A stretch of 64,000 nucleotides of DNA from Pachyseris speciosa (Eukaryota; Cnidaria; Anthozoa; Scleractinia; Pachyseridae), in the NCBI GenBank assembly GCA_016490735.1, contig JAEMWC010000046.1:1721001-1785000 (forward strand), written 5' to 3'. The notes below the pieces were generated by a model, which saw only the letters and a program-made list of their open reading frames with translations, had not been told where the DNA came from and ran no database searches. The position numbers were made by a program, and so were the translations under genes. This document shows, one piece after another, positions 31,501 through 41,400 of this stretch (its first letter is position 1; each line of letters starts with the position of its first letter).

Positions 31501-32391
31501 TTGGGTACAAAAATGTGTTTGCGCTTATGAATTATAGTGAAATAGTTGGAATACTTGTCCCCACAATTACGTAAAATTACGTCACAGCTATTGTCACATA
31601 TCTTTTAGGCCGCGCGATTCAAATGCCATTTTTGAGGGCAAAATAGCCCAATTTCAAACACTTGTATAATCGCCGATTTTAATCAAGAGCACCTCATATT
31701 TTGGAATGTTGAGTTTTATGGATTAAACTTTAAAATTAGCAAGAAACAAATTTTGCTTCATAGGCACTTTAAGCCTCACTTGATATTATTTTAGTAGCTG
31801 CATAGTCCAGAAACTGGAAACAATCCATTGAGCAGGATGCTCGACAAGACTCTGAACTCAGCAGATGCTTGCAAAGATCCATCCGAAAATAAGTGATTGT
31901 GCACTTGTGTGCAGATTAGTGTCAGCTGGTCTCACCAACATAAAATGTGTTACAGGTTGGGCCCCAGCCTGGTAGAATATATATGGCCTCCTCAAGATGC
32001 ATAAGCCACAAGCATCTAACTCCACACCACCCTGGATAAGGCATGTTTTTTTTTTTCATTCATTCCCGATCCAGGATCAGAATTTGAGTTTAACAATTGA
32101 TATCGCTGATGGAAAAATATATTTAGTTACTAACTTGGGAATGGTAGAATAGGTTTACTCAAGTGTTCACATAAACTAATGATGAACTTACTCATTTTTT
32201 TGAATTTTAATATGAACTTACTTGTAAGCCTCCACTAGGTCTTTTGCCTCATCAAGCTGTGCATTTGTGTAAAGAGCTTTTCTCCAATCCGTTATTGCGA
32301 GGAAATGTCTGAACCTTCCCCAGAAGGTTGATTGATCCCATCTTGGTACACTCAAGTTGACTTGTCCTGGTAAGGCTAATTGTGAGGCCAT
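19441..32391 (-). CDS. SFXN2: Sideroflexin, SFXN2-like, complete ten-exon gene
   Basis: Joining exons 32391-32222, 29980-29813, 28707-28609, 26564-26489, 23936-23851, 23117-22990, 21638-21589, 21224-21175, 19861-19814 and 19537-19441 gives 972 nt, 323 residues plus stop, close to the usual length of about 320. Every junction has GT/AG and matching phase. Sideroflexins are multi-pass inner-mitochondrial-membrane carriers; SFXN1 imports serine, and SFXN2 is tied to mitochondrial iron and heme balance. Family marks include [10 protein letters not shown] (about 18-27), FHPDTGE (about 80-86), [19 protein letters not shown] (about 117-135), [27 protein letters not shown] and a C-terminus ending YFNKGL. 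The phrases SFQVPGGM and [11 protein letters not shown] favour SFXN2 over SFXN1/3. Introns are full of MITEs but no exon is damaged. Confidence 0.96.
19814..19861 (-). CDS. SFXN2: SFXN2 exon 9 (48 bp)
   Basis: Residues 276-292: [15 protein letters not shown], the last membrane segment; acceptor TTTTTAG, donor GTTAGT. Confidence 0.92.
19862..21174. other. SFXN2 intron 8
   Basis: AT-rich intron. It holds the tandem array at 20153-20384 and a short AAATGAACTGCATC triple repeat near 20567-20600; otherwise no feature seen. Confidence 0.7.
20153..20384. repeat. Five-copy tandem repeat, period 43-51 bp
   Basis: Units start AAAGGACAGTTTTGCAGAAA and end TTAACATTGATCTAAAA. Copies differ mainly by small deletions in the TGTTGTTTTGTT segment. 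Confidence 0.9.
21175..21224 (-). CDS. SFXN2: SFXN2 exon 8 (50 bp)
   Basis: Residues 260-276: [16 protein letters not shown]; acceptor TTTAACAG, donor GTAAAT. Found by phase and similarity. Confidence 0.9.
21589..21638 (-). CDS. SFXN2: SFXN2 exon 7 (50 bp)
   Basis: Residues 243-259: [16 protein letters not shown]. Too short to appear as an ORF, but phase and both splice sites (TTTCAG, GTTAGT) fit its neighbours. Confidence 0.9.
21639..22770. other. SFXN2 intron 6, left part
   Basis: No gene or defined element seen before the fold-back MITE that follows. Confidence 0.5.
22771..22941. repeat. Fold-back MITE, 171 bp
   Basis: GATTCCATGTTGC at 22771 is inverted at 22929-22941; arms of about 65 bp pair almost perfectly around a loop containing CTCGCCTACGGCTCGTG. 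Confidence 0.9.
22990..23117 (-). CDS. SFXN2: SFXN2 exon 6
   Basis: Residues 200-243: [19 protein letters not shown], then [17 protein letters not shown]; acceptor TTCTTCAG, donor GTGAGT. Confidence 0.95.
23215..23642. repeat. pogo/Tigger-like MITE
   Basis: The left end CAGTCGAACCTCAATTATC after a TA, and the right end GGATAATCGAGGTTTGACTA before TA, are imperfect inverted repeats of the Tc1/mariner pogo type with TA targets. Further CCGGATAATT motifs lie inside the right end. No transposase is present. Confidence 0.8.
23643..23850. repeat. Pyrimidine-rich tract
   Basis: A CT-rich run (CCCTCCCCTCCC type) at about 23675-23755 explains the glycine/arginine-rich ORF on the other strand. Confidence 0.7.
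23851..23936 (-). CDS. SFXN2: SFXN2 exon 5
   Basis: Residues 172-200: [20 protein letters not shown] and VNIPLTRQR; acceptor TTTTGTAG, donor GTAGGT. Confidence 0.95.
24060..26348. mobile_element. 2.3-kb unit bounded by inverted family A repeats
   Basis: The left arm 24060-24250 starts ATTGAAGGGCTCAGTGGAAG. The right arm 26205-26348 is its inverted copy, including the inner segment CGCATTCAACGCATCACTTA. The same sequence forms compact fold-back elements at 18830-19053 and 44108-44282. The interior holds an Arg/Ser repeat ORF on the minus strand (24359-24670) and a 150-codon plus-strand ORF (25565-26017). It may be a long non-autonomous element or two MITEs inserted in opposite directions. It lies in an SFXN2 intron. 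Confidence 0.6.
25565..26017 (+). CDS. Unrecognised 150-codon ORF inside the inverted-repeat unit
   Basis: I do not recognise this ORF. From an internal Met at about 25682 ([19 protein letters not shown]) it has mixed, protein-like composition with no low-complexity bias, and ends [20 protein letters not shown]. It is antisense to SFXN2. An ORF on the other strand (25514-25831) overlaps it. It may be an exon of a captured gene or chance. Confidence 0.25.
   Translation: MKIIYCTCSLSIFNPVMSPAGTFHCDNALCGRNELWEKTMASKRGQLSPNIGDFQPKVTPKTPLIFQTFSMVTIDRRSETSNGVPLFRQESLSDFLSPGPIICTPKQMDFMIWKAQRKLLWILSEKLVACRYQDIMMSFLPPGEQANTRA
26489..26564 (-). CDS. SFXN2: SFXN2 exon 4
   Basis: Residues 146-171, a hydrophobic helix ([20 protein letters not shown]); acceptor CTTTAG, donor GTAAGG. 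Confidence 0.94.
26632..27028. repeat. MITE, 397 bp
   Basis: AGTTAAAGGAGCAATGTCAC at the left is inverted as GTGATACTGCCCCTTTAACT at the right with three mismatches. Non-coding interior. Confidence 0.8.
27029..28608. other. SFXN2 intron 3, main part
   Basis: No gene seen. A GC-richer patch near 27290-27440 gives overlapping short ORFs on both strands without domains, and a GGTGG-rich patch lies at 28400-28435. Confidence 0.5.
28609..28707 (-). CDS. SFXN2: SFXN2 exon 3
   Basis: Residues 113-146 with [20 protein letters not shown], a highly conserved block; acceptor TTTTTTACAG, donor GTGAGT. Confidence 0.95.
28742..28878. repeat. Fold-back element, about 137 bp
   Basis: TTTACCTCGGTGTAAAAACC is inverted as GGTTTTTACACAGAGGTAA; it lies just upstream of SFXN2 exon 3. 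Confidence 0.8.
28879..29812. other. SFXN2 intron 2, remainder
   Basis: No gene or defined repeat seen; short ORFs only. Confidence 0.5.
29813..29980 (-). CDS. SFXN2: SFXN2 exon 2
   Basis: Residues 57-113: [19 protein letters not shown] and [19 protein letters not shown], the first membrane segment. Donor GTGGGT. Its acceptor follows a TTTA microsatellite. Confidence 0.96.
29991..30034. repeat. AAAT microsatellite (TTTA on the gene strand)
   Basis: About ten AAAT-type units directly upstream of SFXN2 exon 2, so the T-rich strand supplies much of the polypyrimidine tract. Confidence 0.9.
30178..30368. repeat. Fold-back element, about 190 bp
   Basis: Arms of about 80 bp (GTTGTAGGTCAAAATGAAAT and its complement at 30342-30362) around a short AT-rich loop. 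Each arm itself contains repeated AGGTCAAAATGA phrases. Confidence 0.88.
30824..31205. repeat. MITE, about 380 bp
   Basis: TAAAGCTCTATTAAGCCCC at the left and GGGGGGTTAATAGAGCTTTTA at the right are inverted. The interior repeats TAATAAGCCCCTCC-like phrases. Confidence 0.75.
31311..31773. repeat. Fold-back MITE, about 460 bp
   Basis: CTTAAAGTGCCTA at 31311 is inverted at the right end (TAGGCACTTTAAG, ending 31773). Arms of about 130 bp include CTTGCTAATTTTAAAGTTTA and GGGCTATTTTGCC. Confidence 0.85.
32222..32391 (-). CDS. SFXN2: SFXN2 exon 1 (start codon)
   Basis: ATG at 32391; encodes residues 1-57 with [19 protein letters not shown]. Donor GTAAGT follows. No other in-frame ATG close by fits the family better. 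Confidence 0.95.
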
Positions 32392-33109
32392 ACTGTCCCT
32401 TTAATTTCTAAACATTTGGTAAATATTAGCTTAAACCGTAAGGCAAGTGATATGTTGAAGACATATTTAGTGATTAATTTCAGAAATACATACATACGTA
32501 CATACAACCTTCATTTATACACGATAAAAATTCAAAGCTAACAAGCTTGTGGGGTCGTGTACTAAATAAAATGATACAAAAGCTAAGAATAATTAAAAGC
32601 TACAATAATTAAAAGCTACAATGTTGTTGAATAAAATAAGCTATTTACAAGGTTAAGTGCACTACGAACCAGTGGAATGAAGAGAACGTCACTCGATTAA
32701 AGCTTTTTAAGCTGAAAACACGGATAAGAATGAAGTTAAGCTTAATAAGACAGTGCTCTTTGTTGTGGAAGTTTATATTACAAGTAAGATCTTGCCTATC
32801 TAAACCCAAGAAAGTTTCTAGTTTCAAGCAAGTTCCTTTTTTTGGTCGACTTTATGAGCAATCAAAATAATATCTACTCACCACGAAAATCGCCCAGCCG
32901 CCAGCGAATAAAAAGGAAGACTACAAACCAGTCATTCTTGTTTTCATTGAATTGCATGGATTTTGTGGGTTTTTGCCGCGCAATCGCCGCGCAAAGGATC
33001 ATATCGCAGGCTCAACACAACTTTTCAGCGGTCTTCTACTTATAAGAATTTCTGTCATGTAAGAGATTTTTGGAAGAGTAGCTGCTGACCAGTTGTTGTT
33101 TTGAAAAAG
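32392..33109. promoter_or_regulatory. Intergenic region between divergent SFXN2 and PAN2, probable bidirectional promoter
   Basis: Only 718 bp separate the two start codons and no gene lies between. A GC-richer part at about 32880-33000 with several CpGs (CGCCCAGCCGCCAGCG, CGCAATCGCCGCGC) may be the shared core. No TATA box is obvious. Promoter function is inferred from gene layout. Confidence 0.6.
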
Positions 33110-33253
33110 ATGGAACTCGATCATGGAGGTGGTGTAGTTAGAGAAGAATATCAAGAAATTAGAAGTGTTTTCAACAGTGGAAGAGACCATTCTGGTATTT
33201 CAGCAGTTATTTTTGATCCTGTTGAAGAACTTGTTTGGACATCAAATCAATCG
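33110..33253 (+). CDS. PAN2: PAN2 exon 1 (start codon)
   Basis: ATG at 33110; residues 1-48, [20 protein letters not shown]. Donor GTGGGT at 33254. Confidence 0.9.
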
Positions 33254-35271
33254 GTGGGTGCAAAGTACAAACATTTAAAGATAAACGTGTTCATATCATT
33301 TCAGTACAGTACTTTAGCTTTCTTTGTTATGTTTTGCTGACCTTTTTTTGGAAATCATTTGTACGCTATAAATAAGAATTTGAGCTTATATCTAGCCTTA
33401 TAAGAGTCCTAATACTGATATCATTATACTTTAATACCTTAAATTATTATCACCAGCCAGTTGCTCTCCCTGTCAGTGCTCGACCTCAACTTTTTAACTT
33501 ACAAGAGATTAGGCAATCTCGACCCCAGAGCTCTTCCCTTTTGCACATGTCTAACGGGTGTGACGGCGGGAAGAGCTCTGCGGAACTCTACGCAAGCTCC
33601 AGCCCTGATTGGTCATCAGTTGAAATAATGAAATTGCTGAACTGAACGGTTACTCTTGTGAAGCGAACTAGCTTCGAAAAAAACTTCACAAAACAAACAT
33701 GAGTGAAAACCCTAAAACATCCTTCCTTGAACAAACAACAGCTTCAATATAATTAATTTCTGCTCTACCTTTACTGCGATGTTCATAATTATACAGAATT
33801 TCATTTTCAAGCGCCAACCGCCAAACCGCGTTTTGGCTTCCATCAATCAAACTTTCCGAACAGACTCCGGGACGAAAAATCCATTTGCATTGAAAAGTAT
33901 TGAAGAATCATGTGCACTAAATACGGGGTTTAGACTTATAAATCCCGTATTCTTTATCTCTATATAATAATAGTGCAAAGGACTGAGATGAAAGACAACG
34001 GCCCAGTTCAACAAGCATGAATTGTTTTTTATTGATTTAATTTTCGACGCGTCAGTCTGGTCGTCAGCCTTCAGTGTTTTTTGTGTCCGTCGCTTAGGAA
34101 GAACGAAAAGGGTCATTTCAGAGCCACAAACATCCCCTGCTTTTATTTCCAAGTACCGTGCTACTTCTCACTAAAACAAATGAAAATAAAAAATCGATCA
34201 AACACACCAAACTCCAGAAAACCACGTAAGTCAAGATTCGGTGAATTGCCTAACCTGAGTCGGAAAGTTTCGATGGATAGGTCCTCAAATAACTGAAAGT
34301 ATCTGATTGATTATCCTGAGAAATGTAAAGGAAATCAACGGACTCAGCTGCCATGCTTCTGATGCTTGAAACTGCTTTGGGCCATAAATCATCGATCATC
34401 ACCCCTCGGTTGCAGTCGGAAGCCGCTGGAAATTTGATTGATGTCGGGCAGCAAGAACCGCAGTTGTCAGCTGAGATTTGAACTTCAGAGTTCGCGTGTT
34501 ACTGAAAGGCACAGCAAGCGAAATTTAGAGTCCTTACCACCTTTTGCTAAGGCATACTGCAAGGACTATTTCAAACAGCGACAGCATTTTTGATTTTGGG
34601 TAGTCGAGCATACGCTTTGAAGTCTATATAGCCAGATTTTGGCTACGATCAATATGGAGTTTCCCAGAGCCTTCGAGGCGAGAAGCCCGAGAAGAGCTCT
34701 GGGGTTGAGAATGAGAGATTAGGCTAATGAGGTTTGAAATTTACTAGCCAACAGTCATCACCTGGTGGCCAAGCCTGGGCTTGAACTTTTGAGCACAGAC
34801 TGGGAAAAATGGTAAATGGAAGTTCAAATTTTGCTTCCACATAAGGAACATTACATCAAAAAGTTTCTCCATTTTCTGTCTAACTTTGTCTGATACAAGA
34901 GGAAGAGCTGTTGGTATAGGAGCTTCTGAAGGCCTTTCCTTTGCACGAATTGCTTCCTGAGCCTGGATATGTCCTGTGGACCTCGCATGACTTTTCAAGG
35001 ACTCAATTTTAAAATTGGAGCATCCACTAACGAAACTAGAAGAGTCATTTGACTTTTGTGGACATTCCTGGCAAGTGTGACAGAACATTTTCCCATCCGC
35101 GTAAGAGACCCAGGGGAATGTTGCTTTCCACTCGCGGTGAAAGTGTCAGGCTAGTTTAGCAAGCGGGTATGAGCTTTAGTTGCTTGCCCATTCAGCACTC
35201 AAAGGACTTTTCAGTTTTGAGTTACTTGGTTGTGCTTCATCTTCCTTGACTTCCTTGTCATCATGAATAAA

Positions 35272-35312
<41 letters not shown>

Positions 35313-35344
35313 GGAGTGAAACACGAAAATTTGGTTTATCAACG

Positions 35345-35375
<31 letters not shown>

Positions 35376-35457
35376 GGATTTGATTAGCTGACGTTTCGAG
35401 CGTTAGCCCTTCGTTCCGACGAAGGGCTAACGCTCGAAACGTCAGCTAATCGAATCC

Positions 35458-35488
<31 letters not shown>

Positions 35489-38400
35489 CGTTGATAAACC
35501 AAATTTCCTTGTCATCATGTTGCTTCTTCTTAGGAATATCGCATTTTGATCATCCTGTCACAAGATGGCGGCCTGTCTTTGAATTTCTGGGTCCCACTCA
35601 TGTTCAGTCCTCCTACCAGTCCTACACACCACAAAGTTATCGATTGCAAAATGCAAGATAAGTTTCCTAATTTATTTTTCTCTGACGCGATCAACTAAAA
35701 CTGATTTTTTTTCTTTATTGTCTTTCCAAAAGCTTTTCTACCTTGACTAGCCCGGTGGCTAGTTGTTCTGAAATTTTACTAGCCTAATCCCATTTTTTAC
35801 TAGCTGTGGGCTAGCGGACCACCACTAAGGTTGAGCACTGGCCTGTCTTAATATCATTAAATTAATGTGGCAAGTTATAGAAAATTACAAGTATGTTTGA
35901 GTGACCCAGAATCCTCTGTCCTTCCCTGACTCCACAGTGTTAATTAACTAAAAGTACTTACTCTGGCTATTTTCAGATTAATAGGCAAGTGCAAAGTAGC
36001 AGACTGCTGTTATAAGAGGGATAGGGGTACTTGAATTAATGTAAACCTGTCAGAAAAAAAAAATTCACCATGTTTCAGTTCTAAACTTCAGATCATATTA
36101 CTACTAATGATCATTAGCTCCTTCAAGGTTTTTCTTTTTAAAATATTAATTCAAAATCGTTTTTTAATATTAACAGTAATTTCCTTTTTATTTACTTCAA
36201 GGGCTACTTATCATCTTATTTTGGAACTGAGCTACAAAAGTACTCATCATTCAAGGCTCATCACGAGGAAATCCGACATGTGACAGCCAATGACGTTGGA
36301 ATACTGTCTCTTTCCAGCAATGAGCTCTACTTCTCAGCACGGACAGGACTTCGAATCTTTAGTCTCAGGTCAGAACTTGTAACAGATCTAAGAATATTTA
36401 TTTAATAAGTAATAGCTAAAGAACAGGTTTTTTCAAATGTAATTCTACACCTAGTCACAATTATGTTAATAAATCTGGATAGTGTTCCCAGTCAAGTGCT
36501 CCATGGCAGTTACTGTTGACTTTTAACCCTTACAGCCAAATTCGTTGTATTGTGCTGCATGTTTTGCAAATTTCAAAGGGATTTTGGGTTGCTCTGTTCT
36601 GTCAATCATCTGATTGGGGGCGGATTTATGCAAATAACCCAGTCAGAACATGTTGCATTGTGATTTGCATAACCCTGCCCCCACTCAGACGACTGGTGGA
36701 ACAGAAAAACCCAATTTGTTTCGAAAATGCACAGCGTGATACAATGAATTTGGCTGTAAAGCCCCAGATGATTATTGACAATTTTGCTTACATGTATTCT
36801 CCTCAATGATCTTTATATGTATGTCTTATGGTACAAGTGGTGAGAATTTGTTTGCTCATCAAGACAGTTTTATGTTTTGTGTTTTTTGTGTGTGTGTGTC
36901 CTGTATATTCATTTCACAAGGAAACATGTTAATTATGGTGGTCATTCTTGCTAAAGAATGATGAGAAAAATAATATGATCCAATAAACTAGTGCCAGGCT
37001 GCTATCAGGCAAATCACATACAATGCCCAGTCCCATATTTGGTAACATTCTGTTCTATCCACCCCCAAGCAATTCTTTAGAGGTTTTCCTGCTTGTGATA
37101 CATTGAGAGAGAAAGTTAAAGACTGAAATCATGTAATATTAATTGACTGAAACAAAACAATTTAAAAGGAATGCTAACATTAAGTTCTGGCCTCTCATTG
37201 TTCCAAGAGGCCCTTTTTATTATAGTCCATTAGCAGCTGCAAGGCTAGTGGAGGTTTGGGTGGTTTTGCTGCCAGTTCTACTTGTCTTGCTGGGGCTGCC
37301 CAGCTGAGGCATCAGTAGTTAGAAAGTGTTTCTGGGTTTGGTGGTGACTGAGGCACTAATTGTCAGTCGGTGGTAGGTGCATCAGTGGTCTCCATGGCTT
37401 GTGTGCAGAGGCGGCAGGTGGCACATCAGATATAAGTGATAGGGTAGTGCTGGTCTGGTTTGATGGTACAGCTGAAGGGTTGATTTGGACTGCTGGTTAG
37501 TAAGGTATCACAGGTTGTCTGGAATGGTGAGCTGAGCCAAGGCATGTTGGTCAAATTGCCATACTTCAATAACAACACCTGTCTTGTCCCATTTGGTTGG
37601 CTATGGACCAGTCTGGTTCTGAATGATCCGCACATGATTTCCAACTGCTAGGGGTGAGAGGCACTTGGTGTGTTCTGTCAACCCCTTGGCAGCTTTCATG
37701 CCGGTTTCAAAGTGCCTCCTCTCTGGTGGTGAGGGTGTCACGCCAGGTCAGGTAAGGGATGTACGGCCAGATAGGATTGGTATGAAATCCTTTATAGATC
37801 TGCCAAAGAGACACTGGGCAGGGGATAGCTTTGTGGTGGGATCAGGGGTGTTGCGATATTGGAGGATGGCCATTTTTGATGAGTCTGTGTTAAAGCTGCC
37901 ATTGGGGTTGGTGTTGTCAGTGATGAGTTGTTTCACAGTTTTCACAGTGATCTCTGCCCTGCAGTTGGAATGTGGAATGCCATGGATGATAGCCAGTGGT
38001 GTACAGTCCCCATTCCTTCAGGAAGTGACGTGTGGCCCTAGCAGTAAATTTGGGGCTGCCGTCTGTCACACGTTCGCCTTGGATGTCAAAGGTGGTGAAT
38101 ATATGTCGCAGGCAGTCGATCAGACCTTTGGAGCTGTCCTGTGCTATTACCTGATGATAGGCCAGATGGAGTAGCAGTCTACCACAACAAGGTAGTGGAC
38201 TCCCTTGTAGTGGAAGTCTGCACATATACACTGGGAGGGGTATGCCGGTGGGATGGTTGGAGTGGGCGGAGCACTGGGTTGAGAGGGTGCCATGTGGTTG
38301 TAGTGCTTGCAGGTGGCTCATAGAGCTGTGATGGCTGGGGTATTGTGAGCTGTGAGGTTGACCTGAAAATTTGAGTCAAAATCTTGTTCCGCTACCCACC

Positions 38401-41400
38401 TGCATTTCCTTCCATCTAATCCTACGATCCTAAAAGGAAGCCTAGAAAATGCCCAGCAAGAGAGAAAGAAACTGAGGCAAGAAAAGCAAATTATAGAAAA
38501 GGGGAAAAGAGAAAGCTCGAAATTTTGCTTGAAATTTCTGCGCATGCCCGAACTTTGAAAACTCAAATTAAGCACCAGGAACAGCAGGACTCCCGGAGCT
38601 CTACCAGGAAACAGAGTTTTAGGCAGTTTTGGTTCTTTTTGGCTAGATTCTGACCAGAAAATGGCTCGATAAGCTTCAAAAGGTGTTTTTTGGAAAAACG
38701 TTCAGGAGTGAAAGGGTTAAACACCTTGGCATTATATGAGATGACGATGCGAGGTCTTGTTCGATGCGAGATAAAAGCATTAAGCTTGCTCTTGGATTCT
38801 TCTTCAGTTTGAGTCCCTTAACTTCTAAATGGATTGCTCAGGAACTGGCACAGGTAAAAATAATAACATAGCTCTTTCCTTCTTCTTTCTTGCCGACCTT
38901 GTAGCTGAAGGGTCTGGCAAATCTACCCCGGTTACTTCAAACGGTCTGCTACCCTCTGTTCTATATTCTGACAAGGCACTGATGGTACTCCATATGGTTT
39001 TGTGGAGTACATCTTGCAGACATTGCACTTCTTAATCACCTTCTTGACGTTCACTCTCAACTTCGGTATCCACCAGTTCTCTCTCACTCTCCACCGTATT
39101 CGCAATGCCAAGATGCATGACCCGATTGTGGATGTGAAGGAAAAGCTTCTCTGCAAGTGGTCCTCCTGGAAGGTAAATCGGCCTGTATCCTTTAATTCTG
39201 CCTTCATACTTGAGAACACCTGTATGTTCATTCTTGACTAAATTCCATCCTGGGGACTGTAGACATGCTTCGTCTTCTTTCTGAACTCGCTTCCCCCAGC
39301 AGTTACTTGCAGTGGTTATTTCTTCGGTTACTAAAGGGCCTGATGTTTTGTTTACCTTGGTCCTTCTCGCTCTGCAGCTGCTGATGAACCTTACCACCCA
39401 TGCTGTTACTTGTATTATCTGCCAGTAAGTACTCCTTTCCAGCAACGCATCCCATTCATCCAACTTGCGCTCTTGTGTGCGAAGAACTGCTTCTTGGGTG
39501 GGCTTGCACTCCTTTTCTGACTATTCAGTTCTGTTCAGCTTTGGCTACTGAGGCCACTCCCTCTTTTCCAAGAGCCACTCCAGACCAACGAACCACTTTT
39601 CTCTCTTCATCTTCGCAATGGTTGCCCCTCTACTCCCAAGGTCCGCTAGATTCATATCTGGTGAGCAGTACTTCCAAGTGATGTAGATTGGAGCTGTTGT
39701 TTCTGCAATCTTCTTCACTCTATTGGCTACAAGTATTTTCCATCCCTTCACAGGATTGTTTCCAATATAATCCACCGTGCTGTCCATCCATGTAGTGGTA
39801 GACCTGATGGACCAACGTTGGAGAGCACTGTGCAAGTTCTTTGCCATGTTTGCTGCCATATGGCAGGTGACAAGTTCCAGTCTTACTATCAAAGTACTTC
39901 TCTTTAATATCTAGACTTTGATGACAAAAGCCCTTTGGTCATGCCTGCCTCATGCTCTACCATCGCAATCGATTGCTGGTATCTGTGAATAGATGTAAAT
40001 GGACTCCTATCTCTCCAATGAATGTAGCAACACTTCTAGCCACTCTATATATGTTGCTTTGTGTACCTTAGACATCAATTGGTTTTTCAAATTGGCAGAG
40101 ACTTCTGAATTCCAGCCCTTCCTCTCATCACATGCTTCTTGATAGATGTGCTTCCTTCAGCCATGGTGGGCGAGATTATCCTGAGTGGGTCATAGACAGT
40201 TCCTAGGTAACTGAGGATGGTGCGCTTAGTCACTGGCTGTTCCTGTGTAAAAGGCTTTGCAGGCAGCTCCAGTTTATCATCATCTTTATTCCATGTGTCC
40301 AAGGATATTGTTTTGGGTTTGGTATGCTTTCGCTTTCAAGAGATTTGACATTCGATTCCCACTTGTGCACTGGGAAATTGGTAGACTCGAGTATGACAGT
40401 ACTCTCTTCTTTGAATCACACAAGCTTCTCATGATTTCCTCCCGTTTGCATGAGATTGCCAACATAAGTGTTCTCTTCAATGCTGCCAGGAATAATTGCA
40501 GGTAGCACTTTCTCCTCTGCGTAATTGGTGTAGACTGTCAGTAACACTCTGTCTGGATTACTGCCTTCCCTCTCCTGTCAATCGCATATGCTTTTTGATG
40601 CCGGTATTTGCACTTCGCGCAACCACGGCTACAACAATGTTCTGCTCTGTGATTTGAATGCCCACAATAAAAACACAAAATAAATTGTGATCTGCTAAGA
40701 ACTTCTTCCCGTCTGCTAATGCTGCTACTGTTGGTACAGTTTTCACTCCGAGCAGTGCTCTTGTTTTTGGCAGAAAAGGCAATAGGGCTTTGGTCTGTCT
40801 CCTGGCTTCTGTGTGAATAGATGTTTCTCGCATTTGCTGCTTTCAATGTGATTTGTCCTGAGCTACATTTGCAGGACACCAATCAAATCTTCCGTGGACC
40901 ATTCCTCCCAATTTTCATCCAGTCTCACCAGATCAGGTTTGACAGGAGGGAATTTCTTAAAACAAAGTGTAGTCGTCACAAACCCTTTTAACTTTTGGCC
41001 TTCTTCAAGCATATGAAGCGCGTCATAGACCCTTTTCATAATGGCGCCCGACAAATTATTCTTTTATTCTTATGATAATGAGCCCTACTAGCCTCGTCAG
41101 CATGTACAAAATTCAATAGAATTTTTTCATTAAAGTGAGGTTAGTAGGGCTAATTAACACATATACAAAAGAATAATTAAAATCGTCCGCCATTATGAAA
41201 AAGGTCTATAGTTCCTCCTCAGTTTCTCATAGAATTCTTGCACCCTGAAGTAATTCGGTCCCTTGACTGGAAATAAGTTGATGATTTCATCCATGTGCAC
41301 ATTCACGATGACCTTTGTTTGCCCATATTCCTTCTTTAATCGATCCCACACCATCTTGTAACCAACAGTTCCAGGCTTTAGGTTTGCAATTCTGTCTCTC

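Noticed and set aside
36516..36809. Pair of mirrored ORFs on both strands
   Set aside because: They mirror each other because the region is a palindromic MITE.
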